Source: Stomoxys calcitrans
Lineage: Eukaryota > Arthropoda > Insecta > Diptera > Muscidae
Length of the DNA stretch: 64,000 nt
Assembly: GCF_963082655.1 (NCBI RefSeq)
Contig: NC_081554.1
Coordinates: 47,475,761 to 47,539,760, forward strand
Direction of reading: 5' to 3'
Shown in pieces: positions 45,650-56,587 of the stretch (position 1 is its first letter; every line of letters begins with the position of its first letter). The translations under genes and the position numbers were made by a program. Below the pieces are notes generated by a model, which saw only the letters and a program-made list of their open reading frames with translations, did not search any database and was not told the origin of the DNA.

Positions 45650-46245
45650 ATAGTAGTAACCCAAAAAACGCGAATTTGATACAAAAGTGTGTGTGTGTGT
45701 GTGGTGTTGGGAGGGGGGTGAATTCATAGAGAAAATCTCCCCACCCGAAAACATCCAAACTTGTGCCTGATAATAACTATATGGAAGTTAAATAAGGGAA
45801 GAGGAAATTTAGATCTAAGAGCCCCAGGTTCGTCCCACCCAAAAAGAAAACCCAAACGGACAATATGTGATAAGGGCTATATGTGACTTAAATGAAAGGT
45901 CTTTGATAGAAAAAGATATTCAAATTTGGCATCAAGTGTCTAAGGGGCCGCTCCTCCCTCAAAGGATATGTAGGTCAGTCGAGATAATATGAAGTTCAAA
46001 TAAAAGGTTTTTGGGATATAAATTTGTGGAGTAAATTCACTGGAAAAAAGGGCGGCATGATGTTTTTCCCCAAGAAATTACACCCAAAATGCTTTACTTC
46101 TATTGGAGTCAATATGTGATTTCCTCCAATAAACCCCAATTATTCACTTTTAATTGAGGGTATAATAATAACGAGGCTTACTTTTACTGCGGGACCTTAT
46201 TTCACAATTTTTGAGCTAAAAATTATTCATTATACTACAAAAAAC
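45650..46245 (+). repeat. Helitron-like minisatellite fragment
   Basis: Short phrases match the family at 3932 and 24068: GACTTAAATGAAAGGTCTTT, AAATTTGGCATCAAGTG, AGGGGCCGCTCC. It is degraded, with a GTGTGTGTGTG run near 45690. After about 46030 the sequence is unassigned. Confidence 0.5.
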
Positions 46246-47668
46246 AAGTAAAAAGGCATTAAGTTCGGCCGGGCCGAACTTTGGATACCAACCCCCTTTG
46301 GTCACAATCCAGTGAAAATTTAAGAATTTATGCAACCAAATTCGGCACGGACATTGAGTGATCTTATATATATATGTCACTATTCAATTTTGTACAACAA
46401 AATATTGGTCTTTTTGGCAGATATATCCAATTATAAACGGATCTGAACCATATTAAGTTCGGATATCGTGAGGCTCAGAAAAACTCACTGTTGCGAATTT
46501 CAGCGAAATCGGGTAAAAAATAAAGCTTTTATGGGCTTTAGTCCCCTTATCGGCCGATCGGCCTATATGGCAGCTATATCTAAATATAGTCTGATCTGAA
46601 CCATATTTAGGTCGGATGATGGGAGGCTTAAAATAACCCATTTTTGCAAATTTCAGCGAAATCGGGTGAAAAATAAAGTTTTTATGGGCATCAGACCCTT
46701 ATCGGGAGATCGGTCTATATATAACAGCTATATCTAAATATAGTCCGATCTGATCCATAATTATGTCAAATATCAGGAGGCTTAAAATAACCCGCTTTTT
46801 AAAATTTTAGCAAAATCGGTTAAAAAATAAAGCTTTTATGGCCTTCAGACCCTATATCGGGAGATCGGTCTATATGGTAGCTATATCTATTTATAGACCT
46901 ATCTAATCTATATTTAGGTCGCGTGTCAGGAGTCTTAAAATAACCCTCTGTTTCAAATTTCAGCGAAGTCGATTAAAAAATAAAGCTTTAATAGCCTTCA
47001 GATCCTTTATTGGGAGATCGGTCTATATGACAGCTATATCTAAATATAGTCCGATCAGATCCATATCTAAGTCGGATGTTGGGAGGTCTTAACCTACTCA
47101 CTGTTTCAAATTTCATCGAAATCGGGTAATAAATAAAGCTTTAATAGCCTTCAGATCCTTTATTGGGAGATCGGTCTATATGACAGCTATATCTAAATAT
47201 AGTCCGATCAGATCCATATTTAAGTCGGATGTTGGGAGGTCTTAACCTACTCACTGTTTCAAATTTCAGCGAAATCGGGTAATAAATAAAGCTTTTATTG
47301 GCTTCAGTCCCCTTATCGGCAGATCGGTCTATATGGCAGCTATATCTAAATACAGTCCGATCTGAACCATATTTTGGTCGGATGAAGGGAGGCTAAAAAT
47401 ACCTGAATGAAGGGAGGCTAAAAATACCTTACTGTTTAAAATTTTAGCGAAATCGGTAAAAAAATAAAGCGTTTTATGGCCTTCGGAACTTTTAGCGAAA
47501 TCGGTAAAAAAAAAATAAAGCGTTTTATGGCCTTCGGACCTTTTATCCTGAGATCGGTCTATATGACAGCTACATCTAAATATAGTCCGATCTGATCCAT
47601 ATTAACGTCAGATATCAGGAGGCTTAAAATAACCCACTTTTGCAAATTTCAGCAAAATCGAGTGAAAA
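46246..47668 (-). mobile_element. DINE-like subfamily 3, hairpin end plus long array
   Basis: The terminus AACAAGTAAAAAGGCATTAA and hairpin AGTTCGGCCGGGCCGAACTT precede about eight units of roughly 150 bp, with GAGATCGGTCTATATGGCAG, TAGTCCGATCTGA and AAATTTCAGCGAAATCGG. There is no microsatellite core or opposite terminus. Instead the next DINE begins at 47669. Two neighbouring units (near 47000-47250) are nearly identical, indicating recent local duplication. A short duplication AATGAAGGGAGGCTAAAAATAC lies near 47383-47425. Confidence 0.82.
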
Positions 47669-49492
47669 ACAAGTAAGAGCGTGCTAAGTTCGGCCGGGCC
47701 GAATCTTATATACCCTCGACATTGATCGCATTTGTCGAGTTCTATGTGCGATGTCTCTTTTTAGACAAACATAGAATATTGAATAAGAACTGTTATGCTA
47801 TTGGAGCTACATCAAGTTGTAGTCCAATTCGGATCATAAATGAATGCTGAACATTGTAGAAGTCACAGTGTAATATTTCAGTTTATTTGGATAAGAATTG
47901 CGCCTTGTTGGGGCTCAAGAAGCAAAATCGGGAGATAAGTTTATATGGGAGCTGTATCAAACTATTGATCGATTCAGACCACATTAGACACCTATGTTGA
48001 AAGTCATTAGAGAATCCGTTGTACAAAATTTCTGCCAAATAGGGAGAGAATTCCGCCCTCTGGAGGCTCAAGAAGTCAAAATCCCAGATCGGTTTATATG
48101 GCAGCTATATCAGGTTATTTACCGATTTACGCCATACTTAGCACAGTTATTGGAAGTCATAACAAAACAACTCATGCAAAATTTCATTCAAATTGGACGA
48201 GAATTGCGCCCTCTAGAGGCTCAAGAAGTCACGACCCAAGATCGGTTTATAGGGCAGCTGTATCAGGTTATCCACCGATTTGAACCATACTCAGCACAGT
48301 TGTTGGAAGTGATATCAAAACACTATGTGCAAAATTTCAGTCAAATTGGATGAGAATTGCGCCCTCTAGAGGCTCAAGAAGTCAAGACCCAAGATCGGTT
48401 TATATGGCAGCTATATCAGGGTATGGACCGATTTGAACCATACTTGGTACAGTTGTTGGAAGTGATATCAAAACACTATGTGCAAAATTTCAATTAAATC
48501 AGTTAAATCAGTTAAATTCAGTTAAATTGGACGAGAATTGCGCCCTCTAGAGGCTCAAGAAGCCAAGATCCAAGATCGGTTTATATGGCAGCTTTATAAG
48601 GTTACGGACCCATTTCAACCATACTTCGCACAGTTGTTGGAAGTGATATCAATACACTTAGTGCAAAATTTCAGTTAAATCAGACGAGAATTGCGCCCTC
48701 TAGAGGTTCAAGAAGTCAAGACCCAAGATCGGTTTATATGACAGCTATATCAGGTTATGTACCGATTTGGACCATACCTAACACAGTTGTGGGAAGTGAT
48801 ATCAGAACACTATGTGCAAAATTTCAGTCAAATCGGACGAGAATTGCGCCCTCTAGAGGCTCAAGAAGTCAAGACCCAAGATCGGTTTATATGGCAGCTA
48901 TATCAGGTTATGGACCCATTTGGACCATACTTCGCACAGTTGTTGGAAGTGATATCAAAACACTATGTGCAAAATTTCATTCAAATCGGATAAGAATTGG
49001 GCCCTATAGAGGCTCAAGAAGTCAAGACCCAAGATCGGTTTATATGGCAGCTATATCAGGTTATGGACCCATTTGGACCATACTTCGCACAGTTGTTGGA
49101 ATTGATATCAAAACACTATGTGCAAAATTTCAGTCAAATCGGATAAGAATTCCGCCTTCTAAAAGCTCAAGAAGTCAAGACCCAAGATCGGTTTATATGG
49201 CTGCTTTATCAAAACATGGGACCGATTTGACCCATTTACAATCCCAACCGACCTCCACTAATAAGAAGTATTTGTACAAAATTTCAAGCGACTAGCTCTA
49301 CTCCTTTAAAAGTTAGCGTGCTTTCGGCAGACAGACGGACGGACGGACATGGCTAGTTCGACTTAAAATGTCAGGACGATCAAGAGATCAAGAATATATA
49401 TACTTTATGGGGTATTTGACGCATATTTCGAGGAGTTACAAACAGAATGACGAAATCATCCATCCTATGGTGGAGGGTATAAAAATGCATAC
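47669..49492 (-). mobile_element. DINE-like element, full length, about 1.8 kb
   Basis: The hairpin AGTTCGGCCGGGCCGAATCT, the subterminal TATACCCTCGACATTG and the leader GAGTTCTATGTGCGATGTCTC lead into about nine 153-bp-type units. The GACAGACGGACGGACGGACA core and the CTATGGTGGAGGGTATAAAAA terminus close it. The longest open frame inside (48738-49295) is a translation of the repeat, with DPRSVYMAAISGYGP recurring about every 51 residues. It is not a protein gene. Confidence 0.88.
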
Positions 49493-49935
49493 ATTTTGGT
49501 ACCGATATTGGTACCTTTTGATACTTTATTTGCAGATGGAACTAGGGGTCTGAAATGTGGCGTGTAGGTACAAGAAGAAAATATTTAATGGGTGACTAAC
49601 TGATCCATTCAAAATTCGTACATTTTGGTACCAAGTTGGTTTGGTGAAAAATAGGTTCTAATACATTCAAAATGGTACTTCCTTCACAAATGGAGCTAAA
49701 GCGCTCAAAAAAGCGATTTAGCTTTACCTTGACTATATATATTGGACTTTTTGATGCTTTGGTACTATTTGATACATTCTTTGCAGTAGGTGACCAATTT
49801 TTGAAATTTTATACCCAATATTACAAAACTTCATAATCTTATAAACTGGGTGCCTACCTAGGCTTTTAAAAGTCCTAAGAGGGTATCAAAAACGGGGGAA
49901 GCGAAGCCGACCATGGAATGCTAGTTTCTTATATA
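49493..49935 (-). repeat. GGTACC-rich repeat family, minus copy
   Basis: On the minus strand it reads GGTACCAAAATGTACGAATT, TTAGTCACCCATTAAATATT, GCCACATTTCAGACCCC, matching the array at 61536-63420. The right end GCGAAGCCGACCATGG then AATGCTAGTTTC resembles a Helitron-like CTAG terminus, but this is only a resemblance. Confidence 0.6.
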
Positions 49936-51277
49936 ATAAGTACAGTGAAGTCAACGGTCGATTTCACGTATGGCTTATCGCTTAGGTGGAAATTTATTTC
50001 ACTTATCTGAACTACGTTTAACTGCAAAATTACGGATAAGTGATGCGGTTTCGACAGTACCACCAATCTTTTAACATGATGTGGAATTTATCAAAATTTA
50101 CTAATAGTAGATAGAAAATCCAATCATGTGGACCCCTTAAGGTCGAATCTGGATAAATTCGTAACAAACAAGGCACAGATGTTGGAGGTTATAACAAAAC
50201 TCTCAAGAAGTTAAAATGGGGGATCGAAAATGAATGAAATATGAAAGCTATACTAAGTTGTGGATAATTGGTTTAAATCTTCTTCTGGTTATAGTACCCT
50301 GTGGTACACATAAAGTAAATTTGAAGTCAGTTTTCAATGTCCATCCTCCAAAAAAAAAAAAGCAAAATCCCATTTACATCATTAATTGGCAAGTTTTGTG
50401 CATCGCTTTCGATAACTCAAATCATCATCATCAAACTGTATGTCAATTGCAGTTGACGTTGCATTTTTTTCCAACTGTTCGACTTTCAATGCCGTTATCT
50501 TAACCGCCCATTTGTGTGTTGGTAGTAAAAGGCGTTTTGATCGAATTTTTGGTGACTTTTATTATTGCCGTTTCGTTCGTTTTATTTACTTTGCCTTTTT
50601 GCCATGCATGGCAATCTCATTAAAATATTCTGCTTTTATTGAAGTTTTGTGTTACACGTTCGTTGTCATGCATTAGTGCTGGTGGTATCATGAGCTCGCA
50701 GGAATTTCTTGTCAAATCATTTTCATTTAGTGGCAGTTTGGCTATTGTGTCTTGTTCGATGTCTGTTTTTTTTCTTTGCTTGGACTATCGACAAATGTTG
50801 GTTGAGTGCGGTTTTTCATTGGGGAATTTTAATTGTTATTTTACAAATAAATCTGTTCACTTGAGGTTTATGCGTTCCGTTTTGTGTGGTTTTTACTTTT
50901 ACCAACAACAATACCAAAAAAAAAGTTTTATTGCATTTCATGTTACGTTTTCGAATTGAAATTCAAATTAAACGTCGGATTTTGTCATAATTGTTACACG
51001 TAATATTGTAATGTGTGTTTGTGTGTGTGTGTGTAATGTGTCTCGAAAGTGAGAGAGTGTGTAATTCAGTGCAATGCGCTTTGGTGTTATTGCATTTAAC
51101 TAAATTGGGCAACGGTTCACTCAAAATAGGGGGTGGGGGGGAACGCGGTTTACTCCTAATTCAAATTGATTGAAAGTAAAAGTTTCGATTTGAATGATGA
51201 GGAAGTAATTAAAAAAAACTGAAGGAGAAGGAGGTTACAAGATGACACTGTATGTTATAACATTTTTGAAGAAGATA
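49936..51277. other. Mostly single-copy-looking DNA, no gene accepted
   Basis: A decayed DINE scrap lies near 50165-50260 (GGCACAGATGTTGGAGGTTATAACAAAAC). 50400-50960 is T-rich and contains plus-strand frames with no family resemblance. A (GT)n run occurs near 51015-51035. Nothing else was recognised. Confidence 0.35.
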
Positions 51278-51514
51278 TTGGGTTGCCCAAAAAGTAATTG
51301 CGGATTTTTTAAAAGAAAGTAAATGCATTTTTAATAAAAATTAGAATGAACTTTAATCAAATAAACTTTTTTTACACTTTTTTTCTAAAGCAAGCTAAAA
51401 GTAACAGCTGATAACAGACAGAAGAGAGAATGAAATTACAGAGTCACAAGCTGTGAAAAAATTTGTCAACGCCGACTATATGAAAAATCGGCAATTACTT
51501 TTTGGGCAACCCAA
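51278..51514. mobile_element. mariner-type MITE, full length, 237 bp
   Basis: TTGGGTTGCCC and GGGCAACCCAA ends are flanked by TA at 51276-51277 and 51515-51516. Same length and interior as at 33892 with a few substitutions (for example ATCGGCAATTACTTTTTG near the right end). Non-coding. Confidence 0.95.
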
Positions 51515-51684
51515 TATTACGAAAGTTTGGGGTATTTAATATCATATGGACTGCAAAATAAGAAAATGACTAGTAAAAAGGGAGCCCCAAAGAATATCCT
51601 CAATTTTTAGTACATCAAATAACTCAAAATTAATTTCAGGTTCGATAAAGATATGTCCGTCCGACTGTCTGTCCATGTAAAAAT

Positions 51685-51850
51685 GTAAATTTGTCCAGTA
51701 TCATTCCATTAAGGAACAGGGGTAAATTTCTCACGTATCAATGAGTGTTGTCGGATTCAAGTTTTAAGCTCAATGATAAGGGGCTTCCTTTTTCTAGCCT
51801 AGTCCAAACGGCGTGCCGCAGTGCGATACCTCTTTGGGGAGAAGTTTATG
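51685..51850 (-). mobile_element. SINE-1, 3' body fragment
   Basis: The minus strand carries CTTCTCCCCAAAGAGGTATCG, CACGCCGTTTGGACTAGGC, AAAAAGGAAGCCCC and a 3' end near ATGATACTGGACAAATTT. The tRNA-like head is missing. It abuts the DD41D transposase remnant. Confidence 0.75.
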
Positions 51851-51859
51851 TCAGGGTTT

Positions 51860-53380
51860 TCAATAAAATTGCTACAATTTTTCTCGACTTCTTTTGTATG
51901 GCCACCAAGTTCTCGCTTGCAGAAGTGCAGACCCTAAACACAATTTTCGATGGTTTTCAAGCTTAAATCGGCCGATACTGCTGCAACTTCGCCTTCGATA
52001 TACGTACGAAGTTCTCAATCGTCGCTGGCTTGTAGGCATAGACCATAGACATGACGTAGCCTCATATGAAATCGGCGTCAAATCGCACGACCGAGGCGGC
52101 CAATCGACTGGGCCATTACGTGAGATACCACGTTCCACCCTTAACACAATTTTCGATGGTTTTCAAGCATAAATCGGCTGATACTGCTGCAACTTCGCGT
52201 TCGATATCCGTACGAAGTTCTCAATCGTCACTGGCTTGTAGGCATAAACCATAGACATGACGTAGCCCCATATCAAATCGGCGTCAAATCGCACGACACA
52301 GGCGGCCAATCGACTGGACCATTACGTGAGATACCAGGTACCACCCTTAACACAATTTTCGATGGTTTTCAAGCATAAATCGGCCGATAATGCTGCAAAT
52401 TCACCTTCGATATCCGTACCAAGTTCTCAATCGTCGCTGGCTTGTAGGCATAGACCATAGACATGATGTAGTGCCACATCAAATCGGCGTCAAATCGCAC
52501 GACCGAGGCGGCCAAACGACTGGACCATTACGTGAGATATCAGGTTCCACCCTAAACACAATTTTCGATAGTTTTCAAGCATAAATCGGCCGATAATGCT
52601 GCAAATTCACCTTCGATATACGTACAAAGTTCTCAATCGTCGCTGGCTTGTAGGCATAGACCATAGACATGACGTAGCCCCACAGGAAATAGTCTAACGG
52701 CGTCAAATCGCATGACCGAGGCGGCCAATCGACTGGACCATTACGTGAGATACCAGGTTCCACCCTAAACACAATTTTCGATAGTTTTCAAGCATAAATC
52801 GGCCGATACTGCTGCAACTTCGTCTTCGATATCCGTACGACGTTTTCAATCGTCGCTGGCTTGTAAGCATAGACCATAGACATGACGTAGCCCCATAGGA
52901 AATAGTCTAACGGCGTCACGTCGCCCGACCGAGGCGGCCAATCGACTGGACCATTACGTGAGATACCACCTTCTCCAAACATGGTTTCCAATAAATTGAT
53001 TGTGACATTCGCTGTGTGGCTTGTGAAGCCGTCCTGTTCGAACCACATGTTCTCCAAGTACATATCATCCAATTGGGCCCACAAATATTCTGTTATCATT
53101 GAACAATAGCGATTTCCCTTCCTATTTTAATCCTCACGGAAGAAGTACGGCCCAATGACGCCGCCGGCCCATAAACCGCACCAAACGTAAATTTTTTGCA
53201 GTGGTGACTCATGCGGTACCTGTGGATTGCTGTCTGACCAATTACACATATTTTGCCCTCTGACGAAGCCATTCAGCCAAAAATGAGCCTCATCGCTAAC
53301 GTTCTTAACGTTGACTCCCCTAACTCCGAATTTCGTTGTTGGCTGGTATATCTTTTCATCATGAAATGGCAAACCTTACT
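51860..53380 (-). pseudogene. DD41D-type transposase with amplified C-terminal segment
   Basis: The minus strand from 53380 gives VSDEAHFWLNGFVRGQN and YVWCGLWAGGVIGPYFF. After a frame break (53127 to 53099) come LENMWFEQDGFTSHTANVTI and GDVTPLDYFLWGYVMSMVY. Forty-one residues lie between the aspartate of EQDG and that of PLDY, so the catalytic spacing is DD41D, the rosa-like branch of the Tc1/mariner superfamily. The C-terminal part, from GISRNGPVDWPP to LQxYRPIYA, is then repeated with a stop after each copy. The true C-terminus resumes near 51930 (ASENLVAIQKK). Not functional. The 5' part is truncated at about 53380. Confidence 0.88.
51936..52972 (-). repeat. Five-copy tandem array (206-213 bp) inside the transposase
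   Basis: CAATTTTCGA starts at 51941, 52147, 52353, 52559 and 52772, so the spacings are 206, 206, 206 and 213 bp. Each unit contains GCTTGTAGGCATAGACCATA, CGAGGCGGCCAA and ACCATTACGTGAGATA. Units near 52680 and 52900 keep GGAAATAGTCTAACGGCGTC, which the three left units lack by a 7-bp deletion. That deletion explains 206 versus 213 and shows the order of duplication. Confidence 0.95.
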
Positions 53381-53939
53381 GAAGAGAAACATCAAAAGAG
53401 CGGCAAAAAATATGGCGTCCTTTGATGTCTCTTGGCAAACCTTACTGAAGAGAAACATCAAAACAGCGACAAAAAATATGGCGTATTTTGCTGTCCCTAT
53501 CGGTCTACTTTTGTAAAGTCCCCGAAAAACCCTGTACATGGCATAATACCTCACAAATGTCACCAGCAGTAGGAGTCCATGTTATAGACGTTATTGCTAC
53601 AATTGAAGCACAAGTTTGTTGTACAAATGTCACCAGATTTGACAACTATCACTTATGGTTTCTTTGTCATTAGTGATAATCACGTGTTCCCCACCTCGTA
53701 TAATCTGCTCCAGAAAAGTTGCCTCCCAATGATGAACCTCCCGTCTGGTATTAAACGCTTCGTAGAGATTCTTTTCTATTCTTACTGAGGACAGTGTATC
53801 AGCAAACATCATTCTCCAGAGTCTTATCAAATTTGTTCAGTTCAGCTGGCAACCCATCGGCTTCTACTGCATTGTTGCTTTTCAATACGGTACTTGGACC
53901 TTATTCTGACTCTACAATGTATTTTTCCTAGTGTATGCA
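53381..53939. other. Unassigned stretch with 59-bp duplication
   Basis: CTTACTGAAGAGAAACATCAAAA occurs near 53376 and 53435, about 59 bp apart, each followed by GCG(G/A)CAAAAAATATGGCG. 53550-53650 has TGTCACCAGCAGTAGGAG and a second TGTCACCAGATTTGAC. No gene family was recognised in the frames here. Confidence 0.35.
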
Positions 53940-54249
53940 ATGGAGGCCACCGTAGCGCAGAGATTAGCATGTCCGCCTATGACGCTGAACGCCTGGGTTC
54001 GAATCCTGGCGAGACTAGAAATAATTTTCAACGGTGGTTTTCCCCTCCTAATGCTGGCAACATTTGTGAAGCACTATGCCATGTAAAACTTCTTTCCAAA
54101 GAGGTGTCGCACTGCGCCACGCCGTTCGGACTCGGCTATAAAAAGGAGGCCCCCTACCATTGAGCTTAAAACTTGAATCGAACTGCACTCATTGATATGT
54201 GAGAAGTTTGCCCCTGTTCCTTAATGGAATAGTCATGGGCAAAATTTGC
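53940..54249 (+). mobile_element. SINE-1, reference copy
   Basis: The tRNA-like head CACCGTAGCGCAGAGATTAG has an A-box-like TAGCGCAGAG. The B-box GGTTCGAATCC follows 45-50 bp downstream, the spacing of RNA polymerase III internal promoters. The body contains GGTGGTTTTCCCCTCC, CATGTAAAACTTCTTTCC, CACGCCGTTCGGACTCGG, AAAAAGGAGGCCCC and ATATGTGAGAAGTTTGCCCC. It ends near TCATGGGCAAAATTTGCA. It must borrow a LINE reverse transcriptase. Confidence 0.9.
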
Positions 54250-54650
54250 ATGTGCATGCAATGTATACACTACGAAAAATTTTCTTTCCGCATGCAAAGC
54301 ACACTATCTGTATCTGTTACAAGATTCACTCCTTCTTTTCAAAACATCACTACATTAGATTTGAAATAGCACGGCCAGCGCGGAATATAATAATCTTCCA
54401 AAATAAGATAAAAAACAACTGGCCAAATCTAAAAGGCTACTCATATGAAGACTTGGGCAAGATACTTAAAATTGTTTTAGCATAGAAGAGATTGACGATA
54501 ATGTCAACAGGATTGCGTCTTGAAACTGGTGGGTCATTCGAAGATATTTCCCTCTTTGAGAAAGAAAGAAATCAGTCCAAGAAAAACCCTAGATGACCGG
54601 GAAGGTTCGCTAAATTGCAAAAGTGGTCCGCAGACTTGATAACAGAGCAC
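54250..54650. other. Unassigned stretch, no gene recognised
   Basis: AT-rich, apparently not repeated within this window. No exon or transposon end was recognised. Confidence 0.35.
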
Positions 54651-54651
54651 G

Positions 54652-54733
54652 TCGCACAGTGGGCCTAACGACGAAAGTATTAAAAATAAATCCACAATTT
54701 TTTATCTGTTGATCTGAGCAGTAAATTAAACCT
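54652..54733. mobile_element. CACAGTGGG-type element, left piece
   Basis: CACAGTGGGCCTAACGACG begins it and TTTTTTATCTGTTGATCTGAGCAG follows. The matching phrase GTTATCTGTTAATCTGAGCGG resumes at 55803. The two pieces appear to be one older element split by a SINE-2 tail, a repeat and a DINE. Confidence 0.55.
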
Positions 54734-54812
54734 GTGGTATCACATTTGACTTAAAATGGTCTAAGTGAGTCTGTAAAGGACTGTGACCCTTACCTAACCT
54801 AACTTTCATATA
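54734..54812 (+). mobile_element. SINE-2 tail or LINE-A 3' end fragment
   Basis: CTGTGGTATCACATTTGAC, GGTCTAAGTGAGTCTGTAAAG and CTTACCTAACCTAAC match both the tail of SINE-2 at 21370-21450 and, more loosely, the 3' UTR of LINE-A. No tRNA-like head is present. Confidence 0.6.
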
Positions 54813-55108
54813 AAACTGGACGAAATATGCAAAAATGTTGGGACGTCAAATAAAACACCTCTTGCTAAATTTTGTAAATATGGAATGAAAATTGTCGCTT
54901 CTACAGCCTAAAAGGCCATATCGTATGAAAGCTATATATATATGGGAGCTATATCTAAATCTGATCCAATTTTGATGAATTGTTGCCTACATATGGAGGA
55001 GACAGCCAAAACCAAATTGGCATTGTGGCTTCTACAGCTTTAATGCCCTTTTAAAGCTGTAGAAGCCACAATGGGATGAAAGACGTATATAGGAACTAAG
55101 TTCGGGCT
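54813..55108. repeat. Short DINE-related repeat remnant
   Basis: GAAAGCTATATATATATGGGAGCTATATC and AATTTTGATGAATTGTTGC echo the array at 33655. TTCTACAGCTTTAATGCCC is followed by an inverted copy GGGCATT...AAAGCTGTAGAAGC near 55030-55070, a short local hairpin. Confidence 0.5.
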
Positions 55109-55801
55109 GATTTTTATACCCACCACCATACGATGGGGGCATATTAATCTGGCCATACCGTTTGTAACACCTCGAAATATTGATCTAAGACCCCATAAAG
55201 TACATGTATATTCCCTTGATCGTCTCGACATTTGTCCGTCCGTCTGTCGAAATCACCATAGCGGTCGAACGCGTACTGATATTTACCATTGATGTAGGTC
55301 GTTGATTGCAAATAGGACATATCGGTTTAGATTTGAATATAGTTCCCATATAAACCAATCTACCGATTTGAAGTCTTTAGCCCCCAGAAGCCTCAATTTT
55401 TGAACGAAGTGGCAAAAATTTAGCATGAAGTGTTTTGTTATGACTTCCAGCAACTGTGCCAGGTACGGTCCAAATGGGTCTATAACCTGATATAACCGAT
55501 CGCCCGATTAGACTTTTTGAGTGTAATGGCTCATGACTTTTGTCCAATTTGGCTGAAATTTTGCATATGGCGTTCTGTTATGATTTTCAACAACTGTGCC
55601 GTGGAAAGCTCAAATCGGCCTAAAACCTGAAATAGCTCCTATATAGTCCAACCTCCCGATTCGGCTTCTTGAGTCCATACAAGGCTCAATTTTTGTCCGA
55701 TTTGGCTGAAATTTTGCATATAGTGTTCGCTTACGACTTCCAACAACTGTGCTAAATACGGTCCAGAAAGGATTCGGCACGGCCGAACTTAGCAGGCGTT
55801 T
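55109..55801 (+). mobile_element. DINE-like element, full length, short array
   Basis: TTTTTATACCCACCACCATAC opens it. ACACCTCGAAATATTGATC, GACCCCATAAAGTACATG, TTGTCCGTCCGTCTGTCG and three central units follow, then the hairpin ATTCGGCACGGCCGAA and CTTAGCAGGCGTTTTCC. The inverted subterminal repeat before the hairpin is lost. About 0.69 kb. Confidence 0.85.
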
Positions 55802-55802
55802 T

Positions 55803-55887
55803 CCATGTTATCTGTTAATCTGAGCGGTAAACAATGCTCTAGATATATGTATAGAGCAGAACAAAGGATTTCAGGAAAATGGCGTGG
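55803..55887. mobile_element. CACAGTGGG-type element, right piece
   Basis: TTATCTGTTAATCTGAGCGG continues the sequence broken off at 54733. GAACAAAGGATTTCAGGAAA matches 3388-3402. It leads directly to GGCGTGG and the next CACAGTGGGAG terminus. Confidence 0.5.
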
Positions 55888-56445
55888 CACAGTGGGAGAA
55901 TATCGAAAATAATAAAAAGTAAAAAGTATGGCGTGCGAGAACGGGTAAAGATATCCCTATGAAATTGGGACTCGACGCCTTTTAGCAGGCCCCTAAAGTT
56001 GGCCAAGTCAGTATTTCGAAAATTAGTTGGGGCTGTCAAATCTTCGTTTGTGGTCCGATTTCGAAAATTTTGCTGGATTGTATTCAAAAATCCTTACAAA
56101 AAAGTCCGCTTGATATCTACAACGTCACTGGTTTCGGAGATATTGGAATCATTTTTTTTTTTGCAATTTTGACCGAGACGCTGTCGTATTTTGCATATAT
56201 AATAGATAGATTATATAGATCCCATATATATGTCAGATTTTAGGTAATTTACAATACTGTTGTCATTTTTTAACCGTAGGTATCACAGTTCAAACGCCGA
56301 GGTCCATCAAGATTGGTTCAGAATTAGATTTAGCTTCCTTTTTGTACTTACAGGATAGGTGTAGGGTATTATAAAGTTGACACCGTTCGACTTTTACCTT
56401 TGCTTACTCGTTTTTACTAATTTTATGCGATTTTCTCCCACTGTG
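55888..56445. mobile_element. Second composite: CACAGTGGGA ends enclosing a DINE 3' end
   Basis: CACAGTGGGAGAATATCGAAA at the left mirrors GCGATTTTCTCCCACTGTG at the right. The left interior has GCCTTTTAGCAGGCCCCTAAA, matching GCCTCTTGACAGGGCCCTTAA at 11252. The right interior, from about 56200, is the end of a subfamily-2 DINE (GGTGTAGGGTATTATAAAG, TTCGACTTTTACCTTTGCTTACTCG). The DINE end is followed directly by TTTTTACTAATTTTATGCGA, just as in the copy at 11105-12910. Confidence 0.55.
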
Positions 56446-56587
56446 CAACACCTGAAATTGTACGGCAAATGAAGGCTCGAATTTAAGGAAATACACGTCG
56501 CGGCGACAATCAAATGGCTAAATATCTGACAATATTCCGTGAAATGAGGTTCATTATGGCATGGCACACGATCTTATACCAAAGTAA

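Noticed and set aside
48738..49295. 185-residue repetitive protein
   Set aside because: It is a translation of the DINE 153-bp repeat, visible in many other copies with stops.
50639..50959. 106-residue plus-strand frame
   Set aside because: AT-rich single-copy DNA, no domain, no splice or start context, and within the length expected by chance.
53940..54010. Functional tRNA gene
   Set aside because: A- and B-boxes are present, but the segment is the head of a multi-copy SINE and the arms do not form a convincing cloverleaf. The same holds at 63524, 40918 and 21275.
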